DNA of 42,301 bases, from contig QFOD01000031.1 of NCBI GenBank assembly GCA_003241055.1, positions 1-42,301 of the forward strand, in the 5' to 3' direction. The DNA is from Roseateles depolymerans. Its GTDB lineage: Bacteria; Pseudomonadota; Gammaproteobacteria; Burkholderiales; Burkholderiaceae_C. The translations under genes were made by a program, and so were the position numbers. Positions 8,772-18,625 of the stretch are shown one piece after another. The notes beneath the pieces were generated by a model. It was not told where the DNA came from. It was given only the letters and a program-made list of their open reading frames with translations, and did no database searches. Each line of letters opens with the position of its first letter. Position 1 is the first letter of the stretch.

Positions 8772-10025
8772 ATGAACGCAGCCCCTGTCGACCGCAAGGC
8801 CTGGTCGATTCTGATCGTCAGCACCCTGGCCTTCACCGTCTGCTTCATGGTGTGGATGATGTTTGGCGTCATCGGCATCCCAATCAAGAAGCAGCTCGGC
8901 CTCAACGCCACCGAATTCGGTCTGCTGACGGCCATGCCGGTACTGACCGGATCCCTGGTGCGCGTGCCGCTGGGCATCTGGACGGATCGCTACGGCGGCC
9001 GCATCGTCATGGCCCTGCTGATGATTGCCACCGTGCCCGCCATCTGGCTGATGGCCTACGCCACGCAGTACTGGCACTTCCTCGTCATCGGCCTGTTCGT
9101 CGGCCTGGCGGGCGGTTCGTTCTCGGTGGGAACGCCCTACGTGGCGCGCTGGTTCCCCAAGAGCCGCCAGGGCATGGCCATGGGCGTCTACGGCGCCGGC
9201 AACTCGGGCTCGGCCGTCAACAAGTTCGTCGCACCGGTGCTGCTGGTCAGCTTCGGCTGGGCCATGGTGCCGCAGGTCTACGCGGCCATCATGGCCGGCA
9301 CCGTCGTACTGTTCTGGCTGTTCAGCCACAGCAACCCGGCCCACTTGGTCACCAGCAATGTGAGCTTCCGCGAGCAACTCCAGGCGCTGAAGGATCCCCG
9401 GGTGCTGAAGTATTGCCAGTACTACAGCATCGTCTTCGGTGGCTATGTCGCCCTGGCGCTGTGGATGGTGCAGTACTACGTCGGCGAGTTCGGCCTGGAC
9501 ATTCGAGTCGCCGCGTTGCTGGCGGCCTGCTTCAGCCTCCCCGGCGGCGTGCTGCGCGCCATCGGCGGCCTGCTGTCCGACAAGTACGGCGCTCACAAGG
9601 TGACCTGGTGGGTCATGTGGGTGAGCTGGATCTGCCTGTTCCTGCTCAGCTATCCGCAGACCGATTTCACCGTGGTCACCATCACCGGCGCCAAGACCTT
9701 CCACATCGGCCTGAACGTCTACGCCTTCACCGGGCTGCTGGCCGTGCTGGGCGTGGCCTTCGCCTTCGGCAAGGCCTCGGTGTTCAAGTACATCAGCGAC
9801 GACTACCCCAAGAACATCGGCGCCATCAGCGGCATCGTCGGCCTGGCCGGCGGCCTGGGCGGCTTCGTCCTGCCCATCTTGTTCGGCGCCCTGCTTGACC
9901 TCACCGGCGTCCGCTCCAGCGCATTCATGCTGATGTACGGGGTGGTCTGGGTCTCGCTGATCTGGATGTACTGGACCGAGGTGCGCCGCACCGACGTCAT
10001 GGGCCACGGCACTCAAGCAGCCTGA
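8772..10025 (+). CDS. narK1: NarK1-type nitrate transporter (MFS)
   Basis: A major facilitator superfamily nitrate/nitrite porter of 417 residues with about 12 transmembrane segments. It carries RVPLGIWTDRYGGR (loop 2-3 motif), the glycine-rich nitrate signature GAGNSGSAVNKF in helix 5 and the matching ISGIVGLAGGLGGF in helix 11. The short form with this signature corresponds to the NarK1 group, generally regarded as nitrate/proton symporters. GAGGAGGAATCTGC precedes the ATG. The next gene starts 20 bp on, so the two should be co-transcribed, matching the narK1-narK2 pairs seen in denitrifiers such as Paracoccus and Pseudomonas. Confidence 0.93.
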   Translation: MNAAPVDRKAWSILIVSTLAFTVCFMVWMMFGVIGIPIKKQLGLNATEFGLLTAMPVLTGSLVRVPLGIWTDRYGGRIVMALLMIATVPAIWLMAYATQYWHFLVIGLFVGLAGGSFSVGTPYVARWFPKSRQGMAMGVYGAGNSGSAVNKFVAPVLLVSFGWAMVPQVYAAIMAGTVVLFWLFSHSNPAHLVTSNVSFREQLQALKDPRVLKYCQYYSIVFGGYVALALWMVQYYVGEFGLDIRVAALLAACFSLPGGVLRAIGGLLSDKYGAHKVTWWVMWVSWICLFLLSYPQTDFTVVTITGAKTFHIGLNVYAFTGLLAVLGVAFAFGKASVFKYISDDYPKNIGAISGIVGLAGGLGGFVLPILFGALLDLTGVRSSAFMLMYGVVWVSLIWMYWTEVRRTDVMGHGTQAA

Positions 10026-10045
10026 CATCTAAACAAGGACAGGAC

Positions 10046-11656
10046 ATGAGCAAGAACGACATCACGGACTGGCGGCCCGAAGACTCCGCCTTCTGGGAAA
10101 GCGCCGGCAAACGCATCGCCTACCGCAACCTGTGGATCTCCATCCCGGCCTTGCTGTGCGGCTTTGCCGTCTGGGGCATGTGGGGCATCATCACCGTGCA
10201 GATGTTGAACCTGGGCTTCCCCTTCACACAGGCCCAGCTCTTCACGTTGACGGCCATCGCCGGCATCTCAGGGGCCACGATGCGCATCCCGGCCTCCTTC
10301 CTGATCCGCCTGGCCGGTGGCCGCAACACCATCTTCCTGACCACCGCCATGCTGCTGGCCCCGGCCATCGGCACCGGCGTCGCGCTGCAGCACAAGGACT
10401 GGCCGCTGTGGGCCTTCCAGCTGATGGCGCTGTGGTCGGGCGTGGGCGGCGGCAACTTCGCGTCGTCGATGTCCAACATCAGCACCTTCTTCCCCAAGCG
10501 CCTCCAGGGCACGGCGCTGGGCCTGAACGCGGGCCTCGGCAACTTCGGCGTGACGACGATGCAGATCGTCATCCCGCTGGTCATGACCATGAGCTTCTTC
10601 GGCCTGACCGGCGACTCGATGACGCTGGTGAAGGCCAGCGGCTGGATCTTCGGCAAGATCCCGGTGGGCACGGCGACCTGGATCCAGAACGCCGGCTTCG
10701 CGTGGGTGGTGTCGCTGGTGCCGCTGGCCTTCCTGTGCTGGTTCGGCATGAACAACCTCAAGACGGTGACGCCCCAGGCGGGTTCGCCTATCGTCGCCTT
10801 CCTGAAGATCACCTACCTGTACTCGCTGGCCTTCGTGCCGTCCATCGGCATGCTCTATCTCTACCTGCCGGCGCCCACCGGCCTGGGACTGCTGAACATG
10901 TGGGCGGCGATCCCGCTGGACATCATTGCCGCGCTGCTCGTCATGCGCCTGGCGGCCTTCGGTGCGATGAAGGAGAACGTAGCCAAGCAGTTCGCCATCT
11001 TCAAGAACAAGCACACCTGGAGCCTGACGGCGCTCTACGTCGTCACATTCGGCAGCTTCATCGGCTTCTCCATGGCGCTGCCGCTGGCGATCACGGTCAT
11101 CTTCGGCTTCCAGCACGTGCAGGACGCGGCCGGCGTGCTCACCCACACGCTGAAGAACCCGAACGCGCCGTCTGCGTTGACCTATGCCTGGATCGGCCCC
11201 TTCGTCGGCGCCGCGGTGCGCCCCGTTGGCGGCTGGATCTCGGACAAGGTCGGCGGCTCCATCGTCACGCAGGTCATCTCGGCGGTGATGGTGTTCGCTT
11301 CCGCCGCGGTGGGCTACGTCATGCAGCAAGCCTATGGCTCGGCCACGCCCGAGCAGTACTTCCCGGCCTTCATGGGCCTGATGGTGCTGCTGTTCGCCGC
11401 CAGCGGCGTGGGCAACGGCTCGACCTTCCGCTCGGTGGGCGTCATCTTCGACCGCACCCAGGCCGGCCCCGTGCTGGGCTGGACGTCGGCCGTCGCTGCC
11501 TACGGCGCCTTCATCGCGCCGGTGCTGATCGGCGAGCAGATCAAGGCTGGCACGCCCCAGCAGGCCTTCTACGGCTTCGCGGCCTTCTACACCGTCTGCC
11601 TGGTGCTGAACTGGTGGTTCTATCTGCGCCGCGGCGCGGAGATCAAGAACCCCTGA
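10046..11656 (+). CDS. narK2: NarK2-type nitrate/nitrite antiporter (MFS)
   Basis: A 536-residue MFS porter with the N-terminal WRPEDSAFWESAGKRIAYRN characteristic of NarK/NarU/NarK2 proteins. The substrate-binding arginines are in SGATMRIPASF and AAVRPVGGW. The signatures are GGGNFASSMSNISTFFP (helix 5) and ASGVGNGSTFRSVGVIF (helix 10-11 region). NarK2-type proteins exchange cytoplasmic nitrite for external nitrate, as needed when NarG makes nitrite inside the cell. It is followed by a strong intrinsic terminator, so the narK1-narK2 transcript probably ends here. Confidence 0.93.
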   Translation: MSKNDITDWRPEDSAFWESAGKRIAYRNLWISIPALLCGFAVWGMWGIITVQMLNLGFPFTQAQLFTLTAIAGISGATMRIPASFLIRLAGGRNTIFLTTAMLLAPAIGTGVALQHKDWPLWAFQLMALWSGVGGGNFASSMSNISTFFPKRLQGTALGLNAGLGNFGVTTMQIVIPLVMTMSFFGLTGDSMTLVKASGWIFGKIPVGTATWIQNAGFAWVVSLVPLAFLCWFGMNNLKTVTPQAGSPIVAFLKITYLYSLAFVPSIGMLYLYLPAPTGLGLLNMWAAIPLDIIAALLVMRLAAFGAMKENVAKQFAIFKNKHTWSLTALYVVTFGSFIGFSMALPLAITVIFGFQHVQDAAGVLTHTLKNPNAPSALTYAWIGPFVGAAVRPVGGWISDKVGGSIVTQVISAVMVFASAAVGYVMQQAYGSATPEQYFPAFMGLMVLLFAASGVGNGSTFRSVGVIFDRTQAGPVLGWTSAVAAYGAFIAPVLIGEQIKAGTPQQAFYGFAAFYTVCLVLNWWFYLRRGAEIKNP

Positions 11657-11675
11657 GGTCGCCGATCCTCTTGTG

Positions 11676-11705
11676 AATCGCGCCCACCCGGGCGCGATTT
11701 CTTTT
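11676..11705 (+). terminator. Intrinsic terminator after narK2
   Basis: Stem AATCGCGCCC (11676-11685), loop ACCC, stem GGGCGCGATT (11690-11699), a perfect 10-bp pairing, followed by the T-rich run ending TTTCTTTT. It lies 20 bp past the narK2 stop. It separates narK1-narK2 from the third transporter and narGHJI. Confidence 0.9.
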
Positions 11706-11930
11706 GCGCAGATCGGATGTGGTTGGGGCACGGGCGGGCCTGATGCGAAGGCAAAGGAGGAGGCCGCGAAGCAGCCGGGGGACACGAGCATCAGGCCAGC
11801 CCCGTCGCCTGCGGCCATCCCAACGCCAGCCTCGTCCGAAAGAACGATGCGGGCCAGGCGCCACCTCCTCCTTCCGCGCCGGCCCCACCCGACCGGCGGT
11901 GGATGGGCAGGCAAGCCCGCTGCGGGGAGC
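11706..11930. other. Promoter-containing gap before the third nar transporter
   Basis: About 225 bp between the narK2 terminator and the narK-like start. Frames through it lack protein character. Since a terminator lies just upstream, a promoter for the narK3-narGHJI unit should be here. I see no unambiguous FNR or NarL site. It ends with GCGGGGAGC as ribosome binding site. Confidence 0.4.
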
Positions 11931-13268
11931 ATGACGGTCATGCACAAGGCTCTCTCCCTCGCACGGCCCTGGAATCCGGAAGATCCGGATTTCTGGACCG
12001 GTCATGGCCGGGCGGTGGCCTTGCGCAATCTCGGCATCGCCATCCCGGCGTTGGCGCTGTCCTTCGCGGTTTGGATGCTGTGGTCGGTGCTCGTCGTGCA
12101 CCTGCCCGCGGCGGGCTTTCGCTACAGCACCAACCAGCTGTTCTGGCTGAGCGCGCTGCCGGCTCTGTGCGGCGCGACGCTGCGCATCTTCTACGGCTTC
12201 GCCGTGCCTTGGCTGGGCGGGCGGCGCTGGACGGCGTGGTCCACCGCCAGCCTGTTGCTGCCGGCTGGCGGCATCGCGTTGGCCGTGCAGGATCCCACCA
12301 CGCCCTATGAATGGATGGTGGTGCTGGCCTTGCTGTGCGGCCTGGGTGGCGCCAACTTCGCCAGCGGCATGGCCCACATCAGCGCCTGCTTCCCGGCGCG
12401 CGAGCAGGGCACGGCGCTGGGCCTGGGTGCCGGTTTCGCGCACCTGGGCGTGGGGCTGGTGCAGTGGGGGGTGCCGGCGGTCATCGCCCTCGACCTCTTT
12501 GGCCTACCCGCCCAATCGGGCGGACTGTGGCTGGCCAACGCCGGCCTCGTCTGGTTACCGCTCATCGCGCTGGCCAGCCTGACCGCATGGTTCGGCATGG
12601 TCGACCTCCCGTCCGATGGTGTCAGCGTCGCCGAGCAGGCCCAGCTCTTCACCCACCGCCACAGCTGGCTGATGAGCTGGCTCTACCTGGGCAGCTTCGG
12701 CAGCTTCATCGGCTTCGCCGCTGCCGGCCCACTGCTTCTGCACAGCCAGTTCCCCGCCTTCGGCGGCGCGCAGCACGCCGTGTGGCTGGGCCCACTGCTG
12801 GGCGCGCTGGCGCGGCCGCTGGGCGGCAGGCTCGCCGACGACTTCGGCGGCGCACGCGTGAGCCTGGCCTGCTTCGGCGCGCTGGCGCTCGGCGTCGTCG
12901 GCGTGGCGATCAGCCTCGGCCAGGCGGGCGGCGCCTGGCTGTTCGCCGCCAGCTTCGCGCTGCTCTTCATCGCTGCCGGTGCGGCCAACGGCAGTACCTT
13001 CCGCATGGTGCCGCTGGGCTTCCTGCGCGAGGCCGAGCAGGGCCGCGGCTCGGTGCCCGAGGCGCAGGCCCAGGGCGCGGCGGCGCTTGGCCTGTGCTCC
13101 GCCGTCGGTGCCTACGGCGGCTTCTTCATTCCCAAGAGTTTCGGCAGCGCGATCGCGCTGGCCGGCGGCCCGCAGGCCGCGCTCTATTGCTTCCTGGCGT
13201 TCTATCTGAGCTGTATGGCCATCTGCTGGTGGTTCTACGGCCGGCAAAACGCACCCCTGCCCTGTTAA
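11931..13268 (+). CDS. Third NarK-family nitrate/nitrite transporter
   Basis: A 445-residue MFS protein related to the NarK2 gene upstream. It shares the N-terminal WNPEDPDFWTGHGRAVALRN, the helix-5 signature GLGGANFASGMAHISACFP, the substrate arginines in CGATLRIFYGF and GALARPLGGRLADDFGG, and AGAANGSTFRMVPLGF. It is about 90 residues shorter than NarK2. ATG 11931 is chosen for its ribosome binding site GGGGAG; 11940 is an alternative. It ends 11 bp before narG, so it is very likely co-transcribed with narGHJI. Substrate preference cannot be read from sequence. Confidence 0.85.
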   Translation: MTVMHKALSLARPWNPEDPDFWTGHGRAVALRNLGIAIPALALSFAVWMLWSVLVVHLPAAGFRYSTNQLFWLSALPALCGATLRIFYGFAVPWLGGRRWTAWSTASLLLPAGGIALAVQDPTTPYEWMVVLALLCGLGGANFASGMAHISACFPAREQGTALGLGAGFAHLGVGLVQWGVPAVIALDLFGLPAQSGGLWLANAGLVWLPLIALASLTAWFGMVDLPSDGVSVAEQAQLFTHRHSWLMSWLYLGSFGSFIGFAAAGPLLLHSQFPAFGGAQHAVWLGPLLGALARPLGGRLADDFGGARVSLACFGALALGVVGVAISLGQAGGAWLFAASFALLFIAAGAANGSTFRMVPLGFLREAEQGRGSVPEAQAQGAAALGLCSAVGAYGGFFIPKSFGSAIALAGGPQAALYCFLAFYLSCMAICWWFYGRQNAPLPC

Positions 13269-13279
13269 CGGAGAAATCG

Positions 13280-16200
13280 ATGTCCCACTTTCTGGATCGA
13301 CTGACCGCCTTCCAGCTGCCGAAGGAAGTCTTCGCGGCCGGCCACGGCGTCACCACCGGCGAGGATCGCACCTGGGAGGACGCCTACCGCAACCGCTGGG
13401 CCCACGACAAAGTCGTGCGCAGCACTCACGGCGTGAACTGCACCGGCTCCTGCTCGTGGAAGATCTACGTCAAGGGCGGCATCGTCACCTGGGAAACCCA
13501 GCAGACCGACTACCCGCGCACCCGCGCCGACCTGCCCAACCACGAGCCGCGCGGCTGCGCCCGCGGGGCCAGCTATAGCTGGTACCTCTACAGCGCCAAC
13601 CGCGTGAAGTACCCGATGGTGCGCGGCCGCCTGCTGAAGCGCTGGCGCGAGGCGCTGGCCGTGTCCAAGAGCCCCGTCGATGCCTGGGCGCTGATCCAGG
13701 GCGACGAGTCGGCCCGGCGCGACTACCAGCAGGTGCGCGGCATGGGTGGCTTCGTGCGCTCCACCTGGGACGAGGTCAACGAGCTGATCGCCGCGGCCAA
13801 CGTCTACACGATCAAGCAGCACGGCCCGGATCGCGTCATCGGCTTCTCGCCCATTCCGGCGATGAGCATGGTGAGCTACGCCGCCGGCAGCCGGTATCTC
13901 AGCCTGATCGGTGGCGTCTGCATGAGCTTCTACGACTGGTACTGCGACCTGCCGCCCGCCAGCCCGCAGATCTGGGGCGAGCAGACCGACGTGCCCGAGT
14001 CGGCCGATTGGTACAACAGCAACTACATCATTGCCTGGGGCAGCAACGTGCCTCAGACGCGCACGCCGGACGCCCACTTCTTCACCGAGGTGCGCTACAA
14101 AGGCGCGAAGACAGTGGCCGTGACGCCCGACTACTCTGAGGTAGCCAAGCTGGCCGACCTGTGGCTGCACCCCAAGCAGGGCACCGATGCGGCACTCGCC
14201 ATGGCCATGGGCCACGTTGCGCTGAACGAGTTCTATTTCAAGGAACGCAGCCCCTACTTCGACGACTACGCGCGCCGCTACACCGACCTGCCGCTGCTCG
14301 TCTTGCTGGAGGAGCAGACGCTCCCCGACGGCCGCAAGACGCGCGTGCCCGGCCGCTACCTGCGCGCCAGCGACCTGCAAGGCCAGATGGGGCAGAGCAA
14401 CAATCCCGAGTGGAAGACGCTGGCCTACGACGTCAGCGGCCGGCTCGTGTTGCCCAACGGATCCATCGGCTTCCGCTGGGGCGCGGAAGGCCGCGACGAC
14501 ACCGGCAAGTGGAACCTGGAGGCCAAGGAGGCAGAGGGTGGCGCCGACGTCAAGCTCAAGCTGTCGCTGGTCGAGGACGGCGCCCAGGCCCACGAAATCG
14601 TCGATGTGGCCTTCCCCTATTTCGCCGGCAGCGCCAGCGAGCATTTCACGCCCAACCCGCAGCAGGACGGCGTCAGCCACTGCGCCCGCGTGCCGGCCAC
14701 CAAGCTGAAGACACAGGACGGCGAGGCGCTCGTCGCCACCGTCTTCGACCTGCAGGCCGCACAGTACGGCATCAACCGCGGCTTCGGCTCGGGCGCCGCA
14801 AGCTACGACGACAACGCCCCCTACACGCCCGCCTGGCAGGAGGCCATCACCGGTGTGCCACGCGCCCAGGTCATCCGCGTGGGCCGCGAGTTCGCCGAGA
14901 ACGCGCACAAGACCAACGGCAAGTCGATGATCATCATCGGCGCCGCGATGAACCACTGGTACCACTGCGACATGAACTACCGCGGTGTCATCAACCTCTT
15001 GATGATGTGCGGTTGCATCGGTCAGAGCGGTGGCGGCTGGGCGCATTACGTGGGCCAGGAAAAGCTGCGCCCGCAGACCGGCTGGGTGCCGCTGGCCTTC
15101 GCCACCGACTGGGTGCGCCCGCCGCGCCAGATGAACAGCACCAGCTTCTTCTACGCTCACTCCGACCAGTGGCGCTACGAGAAGCTCAACGTGGACGAGG
15201 TGCTCTCGCCGTTAGCCACCGCGGCCGAGCGTGCGGAGTTCGACGGCAGCCTCATTGACTGCAATGTGCGCGCCGAGCGCATGGGCTGGCTGCCCAGCGC
15301 ACCGCAGTTGAAGACCAATCCGCTGCAGGTGGTGAAGGACGCCACCGCCGCTGGCTTGGCGCCCAAGGACTACGTGGTGAAGGCGCTGCGCGACGGGTCG
15401 CTGCAGATGAGCTGCGAAGACCCGGACGCGCCACAGAACTGGCCGCGCAACATGTTCGTCTGGCGTTCCAACCTGCTGGGCTCCAGCGGCAAGGGCCACG
15501 AGTACTTCTGCAAGCACCTGCTGGGCACCGAGAGCGGCGTGCAGGGCAAGGATCTGGGCGACGACGATGCCAAGCCGCGCGAGGTGCGCTGGCATGCCAA
15601 GGCGCCGCAGGGCAAGCTGGATCTGGTCGTGACGCTGGACTTCCGCATGAGCACGACCTGCCTGTACTCCGACATCGTGCTGCCGACCGCCAGTTGGTAC
15701 GAGAAGAACGACCTCAACACCAGCGACATGCACCCCTTCATCCACCCGCTGTCGGCGGCCGTGGATCCGGTCTGGCAGGCCAAGAGCGACTGGGAGATCT
15801 ACAAGGGTTTCGCCAAGGCCTTCAGCAAGGTCTGTGTCGGCCATCTGGGGGTGGAGAAGGAAGTCGTCATGTCGCCGCTGATGCACGACACGCCGGCCGA
15901 ACTCGCCCAGCCTTTCGGCGTGCAGGACTGGAAGAAGGGCGAATGCGACCTCGTTCCCGGCAAGACGGCGCCCACCATCGCCGTCGTCGAGCGCGACTAC
16001 CCGGCCACCTACGAGCGCTTCACGTCGCTCGGCCCCTTGCTCGACAAGCTCGGCAACGGCGGCAAAGGCATCGGCTGGGACACCAAGACCGAGGTGGCGC
16101 AGCTTGCCGAGCTCAACGGCGTGAATGCCGAGGGCCGCGCCCGCATCGTCAGCGACATCGACGCCTGCGAGGTCATCCTGCAGTTGGCGCCCGAGACCAA

Positions 16201-17071
16201 CGGCCATGTCGCCGTGAAGGCCTGGGAGGCGCAGGGCCACGCCACCGGTCGCGAGCACACCCACCTCGCCCTGCACCGAGAGGACGAGAAGATCCGCTAC
16301 CGCGACATCCAGGCGCAGCCGCGCAAGATCATCAGCTCGCCGACCTGGAGCGGCCTGGAGAGCGAGAAGGTCTCCTACAACGCCGGCTACACCAACGTGC
16401 ACGAGCTGATTCCATGGCGAACGCTCACCGGCCGCCAGCAGTTCTACCAGGATCACGCCTGGATGCGCGCCTTCGGCGAAGGATTCAGCAGCTACCGCCC
16501 GCCGGTGGATCTGAAGACCACGGGCGAGATCCAGAGCATCAAGCCCAACGGAAACCGCGAGATCGTGCTGAACTTCATCACGCCGCACCAGAAGTGGGGG
16601 ATCCACAGCACCTACAGCGACAACCTGCTGATGCTGACGCTCAACCGCGGCGGGCCGGTCATCTGGCTCAGCGAGGACGACGCCAAGTCGGCTGGCATCG
16701 CCGACAACGACTGGGTGGAACTGTTCAACGTCAACGGCGCCATCGCGGCCCGCGCGGTGGTCAGCCAGCGCGTGAACCCCGGCATGACGCTGATGTACCA
16801 CGCGCAGGAGAAGATCATCAACACGCCCGGATCCGAGATCACCGGCGTGCGCGGCGGCATCCACAACTCAGTGACCCGTATCGTCACCAAGCCCACGCAC
16901 ATGATCGGCGGCTACGCCCAGTACAGCTACGGCTTCAACTACTACGGAACCATCGGCACCAACCGCGACGAGTTCGTCGTGGTACGCAAGATGAACAAGG
17001 TGGACTGGCTCGACACCCCGCGTGACGACCACCTCGCCGCAGCCTACCAGTCGCAAGGCGAAAACCCCTGA
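13280..17071 (+). CDS. narG: Respiratory nitrate reductase alpha subunit NarG
   Basis: The catalytic molybdenum bis-MGD subunit that reduces nitrate to nitrite on the cytoplasmic face of the inner membrane. The 1263-residue length is normal. Iron-sulphur cluster FS0 ligands are H50, C54, C58 and C93, one off from E. coli numbering, and the Mo ligand is D223 in WYCDLPP. No twin-arginine export signal is present, as expected for cytoplasmic NarG. ATG 13280 has GGAGAAATCG upstream; the frame is open far upstream but through the narK-like gene, so that extension is not coding. narH follows after 19 bp. Confidence 0.97.
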   Translation: MSHFLDRLTAFQLPKEVFAAGHGVTTGEDRTWEDAYRNRWAHDKVVRSTHGVNCTGSCSWKIYVKGGIVTWETQQTDYPRTRADLPNHEPRGCARGASYSWYLYSANRVKYPMVRGRLLKRWREALAVSKSPVDAWALIQGDESARRDYQQVRGMGGFVRSTWDEVNELIAAANVYTIKQHGPDRVIGFSPIPAMSMVSYAAGSRYLSLIGGVCMSFYDWYCDLPPASPQIWGEQTDVPESADWYNSNYIIAWGSNVPQTRTPDAHFFTEVRYKGAKTVAVTPDYSEVAKLADLWLHPKQGTDAALAMAMGHVALNEFYFKERSPYFDDYARRYTDLPLLVLLEEQTLPDGRKTRVPGRYLRASDLQGQMGQSNNPEWKTLAYDVSGRLVLPNGSIGFRWGAEGRDDTGKWNLEAKEAEGGADVKLKLSLVEDGAQAHEIVDVAFPYFAGSASEHFTPNPQQDGVSHCARVPATKLKTQDGEALVATVFDLQAAQYGINRGFGSGAASYDDNAPYTPAWQEAITGVPRAQVIRVGREFAENAHKTNGKSMIIIGAAMNHWYHCDMNYRGVINLLMMCGCIGQSGGGWAHYVGQEKLRPQTGWVPLAFATDWVRPPRQMNSTSFFYAHSDQWRYEKLNVDEVLSPLATAAERAEFDGSLIDCNVRAERMGWLPSAPQLKTNPLQVVKDATAAGLAPKDYVVKALRDGSLQMSCEDPDAPQNWPRNMFVWRSNLLGSSGKGHEYFCKHLLGTESGVQGKDLGDDDAKPREVRWHAKAPQGKLDLVVTLDFRMSTTCLYSDIVLPTASWYEKNDLNTSDMHPFIHPLSAAVDPVWQAKSDWEIYKGFAKAFSKVCVGHLGVEKEVVMSPLMHDTPAELAQPFGVQDWKKGECDLVPGKTAPTIAVVERDYPATYERFTSLGPLLDKLGNGGKGIGWDTKTEVAQLAELNGVNAEGRARIVSDIDACEVILQLAPETNGHVAVKAWEAQGHATGREHTHLALHREDEKIRYRDIQAQPRKIISSPTWSGLESEKVSYNAGYTNVHELIPWRTLTGRQQFYQDHAWMRAFGEGFSSYRPPVDLKTTGEIQSIKPNGNREIVLNFITPHQKWGIHSTYSDNLLMLTLNRGGPVIWLSEDDAKSAGIADNDWVELFNVNGAIAARAVVSQRVNPGMTLMYHAQEKIINTPGSEITGVRGGIHNSVTRIVTKPTHMIGGYAQYSYGFNYYGTIGTNRDEFVVVRKMNKVDWLDTPRDDHLAAAYQSQGENP

Positions 17072-17090
17072 ACACGCGAGGAGCAATCAA

Positions 17091-18614
17091 ATGAAGATTC
17101 GCGCACAGATCGGCATGGTGCTGAACCTGGACAAGTGCATCGGCTGCCACACCTGTTCCGTCACCTGCAAGAACGTCTGGACGAGCCGCCCAGGCGTTGA
17201 GTACGCCTGGTTCAACAACGTCGAGACCAAGCCCGGCATCGGCTATCCCAAGGAATGGGAGAACCAGGACAAGTGGAGCGGCGGCTGGGTCCGCAAGCCC
17301 GACGGCAAGCTGGAGCCGCGCCAGGGGGGCAAGTGGAAGCTCTTGATGAAGATCTTCGCCAACCCAAACCTGCCGGAGATCGACGACTACTACGAGCCCT
17401 TCACCTTCGACTACGACCACCTGCAGTCGGCCCCCGAGATGAAGCACGCGCCGACCGCCCGGCCGCGCAGCCTCATCACCGGCCAGCGCATGGAGAAGAT
17501 TGAGTGGGGCCCAAACTGGGAGGAAATCCTCGGCGGCGAGTTCAGCAAGCGTAGCAAGGACAAGAACTTCGACCAGGTGCAGAAGGACATCTACGGCCAG
17601 TTCGAGAACACCTTCATGATGTACCTGCCCAGGCTGTGCGAGCACTGCCTGAACCCGGCGTGCGTGGCGAGCTGCCCTTCAGGCTCGATCTACAAGCGCG
17701 AGGAAGACGGCATCGTGCTGATCGACCAGGACAAGTGCCGCGGCTGGCGCATGTGCGTGTCGGGCTGCCCATACAAGAAGATCTACTACAACTGGAAGAG
17801 CGGCAAGGCCGAGAAGTGCATCTTCTGCTACCCGCGCATCGAAGCGGGCCAGCCCACCGTCTGCTCGGAAACCTGCGTGGGCCGCATCCGCTACCTCGGC
17901 GTGCTGCTGTATGACGCCGACCGCATTGCCGAGGCGGCGGCAACGCCCAACGACAAGGACCTCTACCAGGCCCAGCTCGACCTCTTCCTCGACCCCTTCG
18001 ACCCCGCTGTGATCAAGCAGGCGCGCGCCGACGGCATCCCGGAGAACTGGCTGGAGGCCGCTCGCAACAGCCCCGTCTACAAGATGGCCGTGGACTGGAA
18101 GGTGGCCCTGCCGCTGCACCCGGAGTACCGCACGCTGCCCATGGTCTGGTATGTGCCGCCACTCTCGCCCATCAGCGCCGCCGCCAACGCCGGCCACCTG
18201 GGGTCGGTGGGTGAACTGCCCGACGTGCAGCAACTGCGCATCCCGGTGCAGTACCTCGCCAACCTGCTGACGGCCGGCGACACGGTGCCGGTGATGAGCG
18301 CGCTGGAGCGCATGCTGGCCATGCGTGCCTACCAGCGTGGCGTGCACGTGGACGGCGTGAAGAATCTTGCCGTGCTGGAGCAGGCAGGCCTCACCGAAGC
18401 CGAGGTGCAGGAGATGTACCGTGTGATGGCCATCGCCAACTACGAGGACCGCTTCGTCATCCCGACGACGCACCGCGAGTACGCCGAGAACGCCTTCAAC
18501 GTGCGCGGCGGCTGCGGCTTCAGCTTCGGCAACGGCTGCTCCGAGGGTGTCACCGAGACCAGTCTGTTCGGCTCGGAGAAGAAGCGCACCATCCCCATCA
18601 AGGCGACGATCTGA
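17091..18614 (+). CDS. narH: Respiratory nitrate reductase beta subunit NarH
   Basis: The electron-transfer subunit carrying four iron-sulphur clusters between NarI haems and NarG. The 507 residues include the first ferredoxin motif CIGCHTCSVTC (about 16-26), CEHCLNPACVASCP (about 183-196), a cluster in which one Cys is replaced by Trp (CRGWRMCVSGCP, the expected FS4 [3Fe-4S] site) and CIFCYPRIEAGQPTVCSETC. ATG 17091 has CGAGGAGCAATCAA upstream. narJ follows 11 bp downstream. Confidence 0.97.
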   Translation: MKIRAQIGMVLNLDKCIGCHTCSVTCKNVWTSRPGVEYAWFNNVETKPGIGYPKEWENQDKWSGGWVRKPDGKLEPRQGGKWKLLMKIFANPNLPEIDDYYEPFTFDYDHLQSAPEMKHAPTARPRSLITGQRMEKIEWGPNWEEILGGEFSKRSKDKNFDQVQKDIYGQFENTFMMYLPRLCEHCLNPACVASCPSGSIYKREEDGIVLIDQDKCRGWRMCVSGCPYKKIYYNWKSGKAEKCIFCYPRIEAGQPTVCSETCVGRIRYLGVLLYDADRIAEAAATPNDKDLYQAQLDLFLDPFDPAVIKQARADGIPENWLEAARNSPVYKMAVDWKVALPLHPEYRTLPMVWYVPPLSPISAAANAGHLGSVGELPDVQQLRIPVQYLANLLTAGDTVPVMSALERMLAMRAYQRGVHVDGVKNLAVLEQAGLTEAEVQEMYRVMAIANYEDRFVIPTTHREYAENAFNVRGGCGFSFGNGCSEGVTETSLFGSEKKRTIPIKATI

Positions 18615-18625
18615 GGAGGGCCAGC

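Noticed and set aside
12311..13279. Very long open frame running from inside the third narK-like gene into narG
   Set aside because: The upstream part is an alternate phase of the transporter gene with Arg/Gly-rich, non-family sequence. NarG homologues start at 13280, where a ribosome binding site is present.
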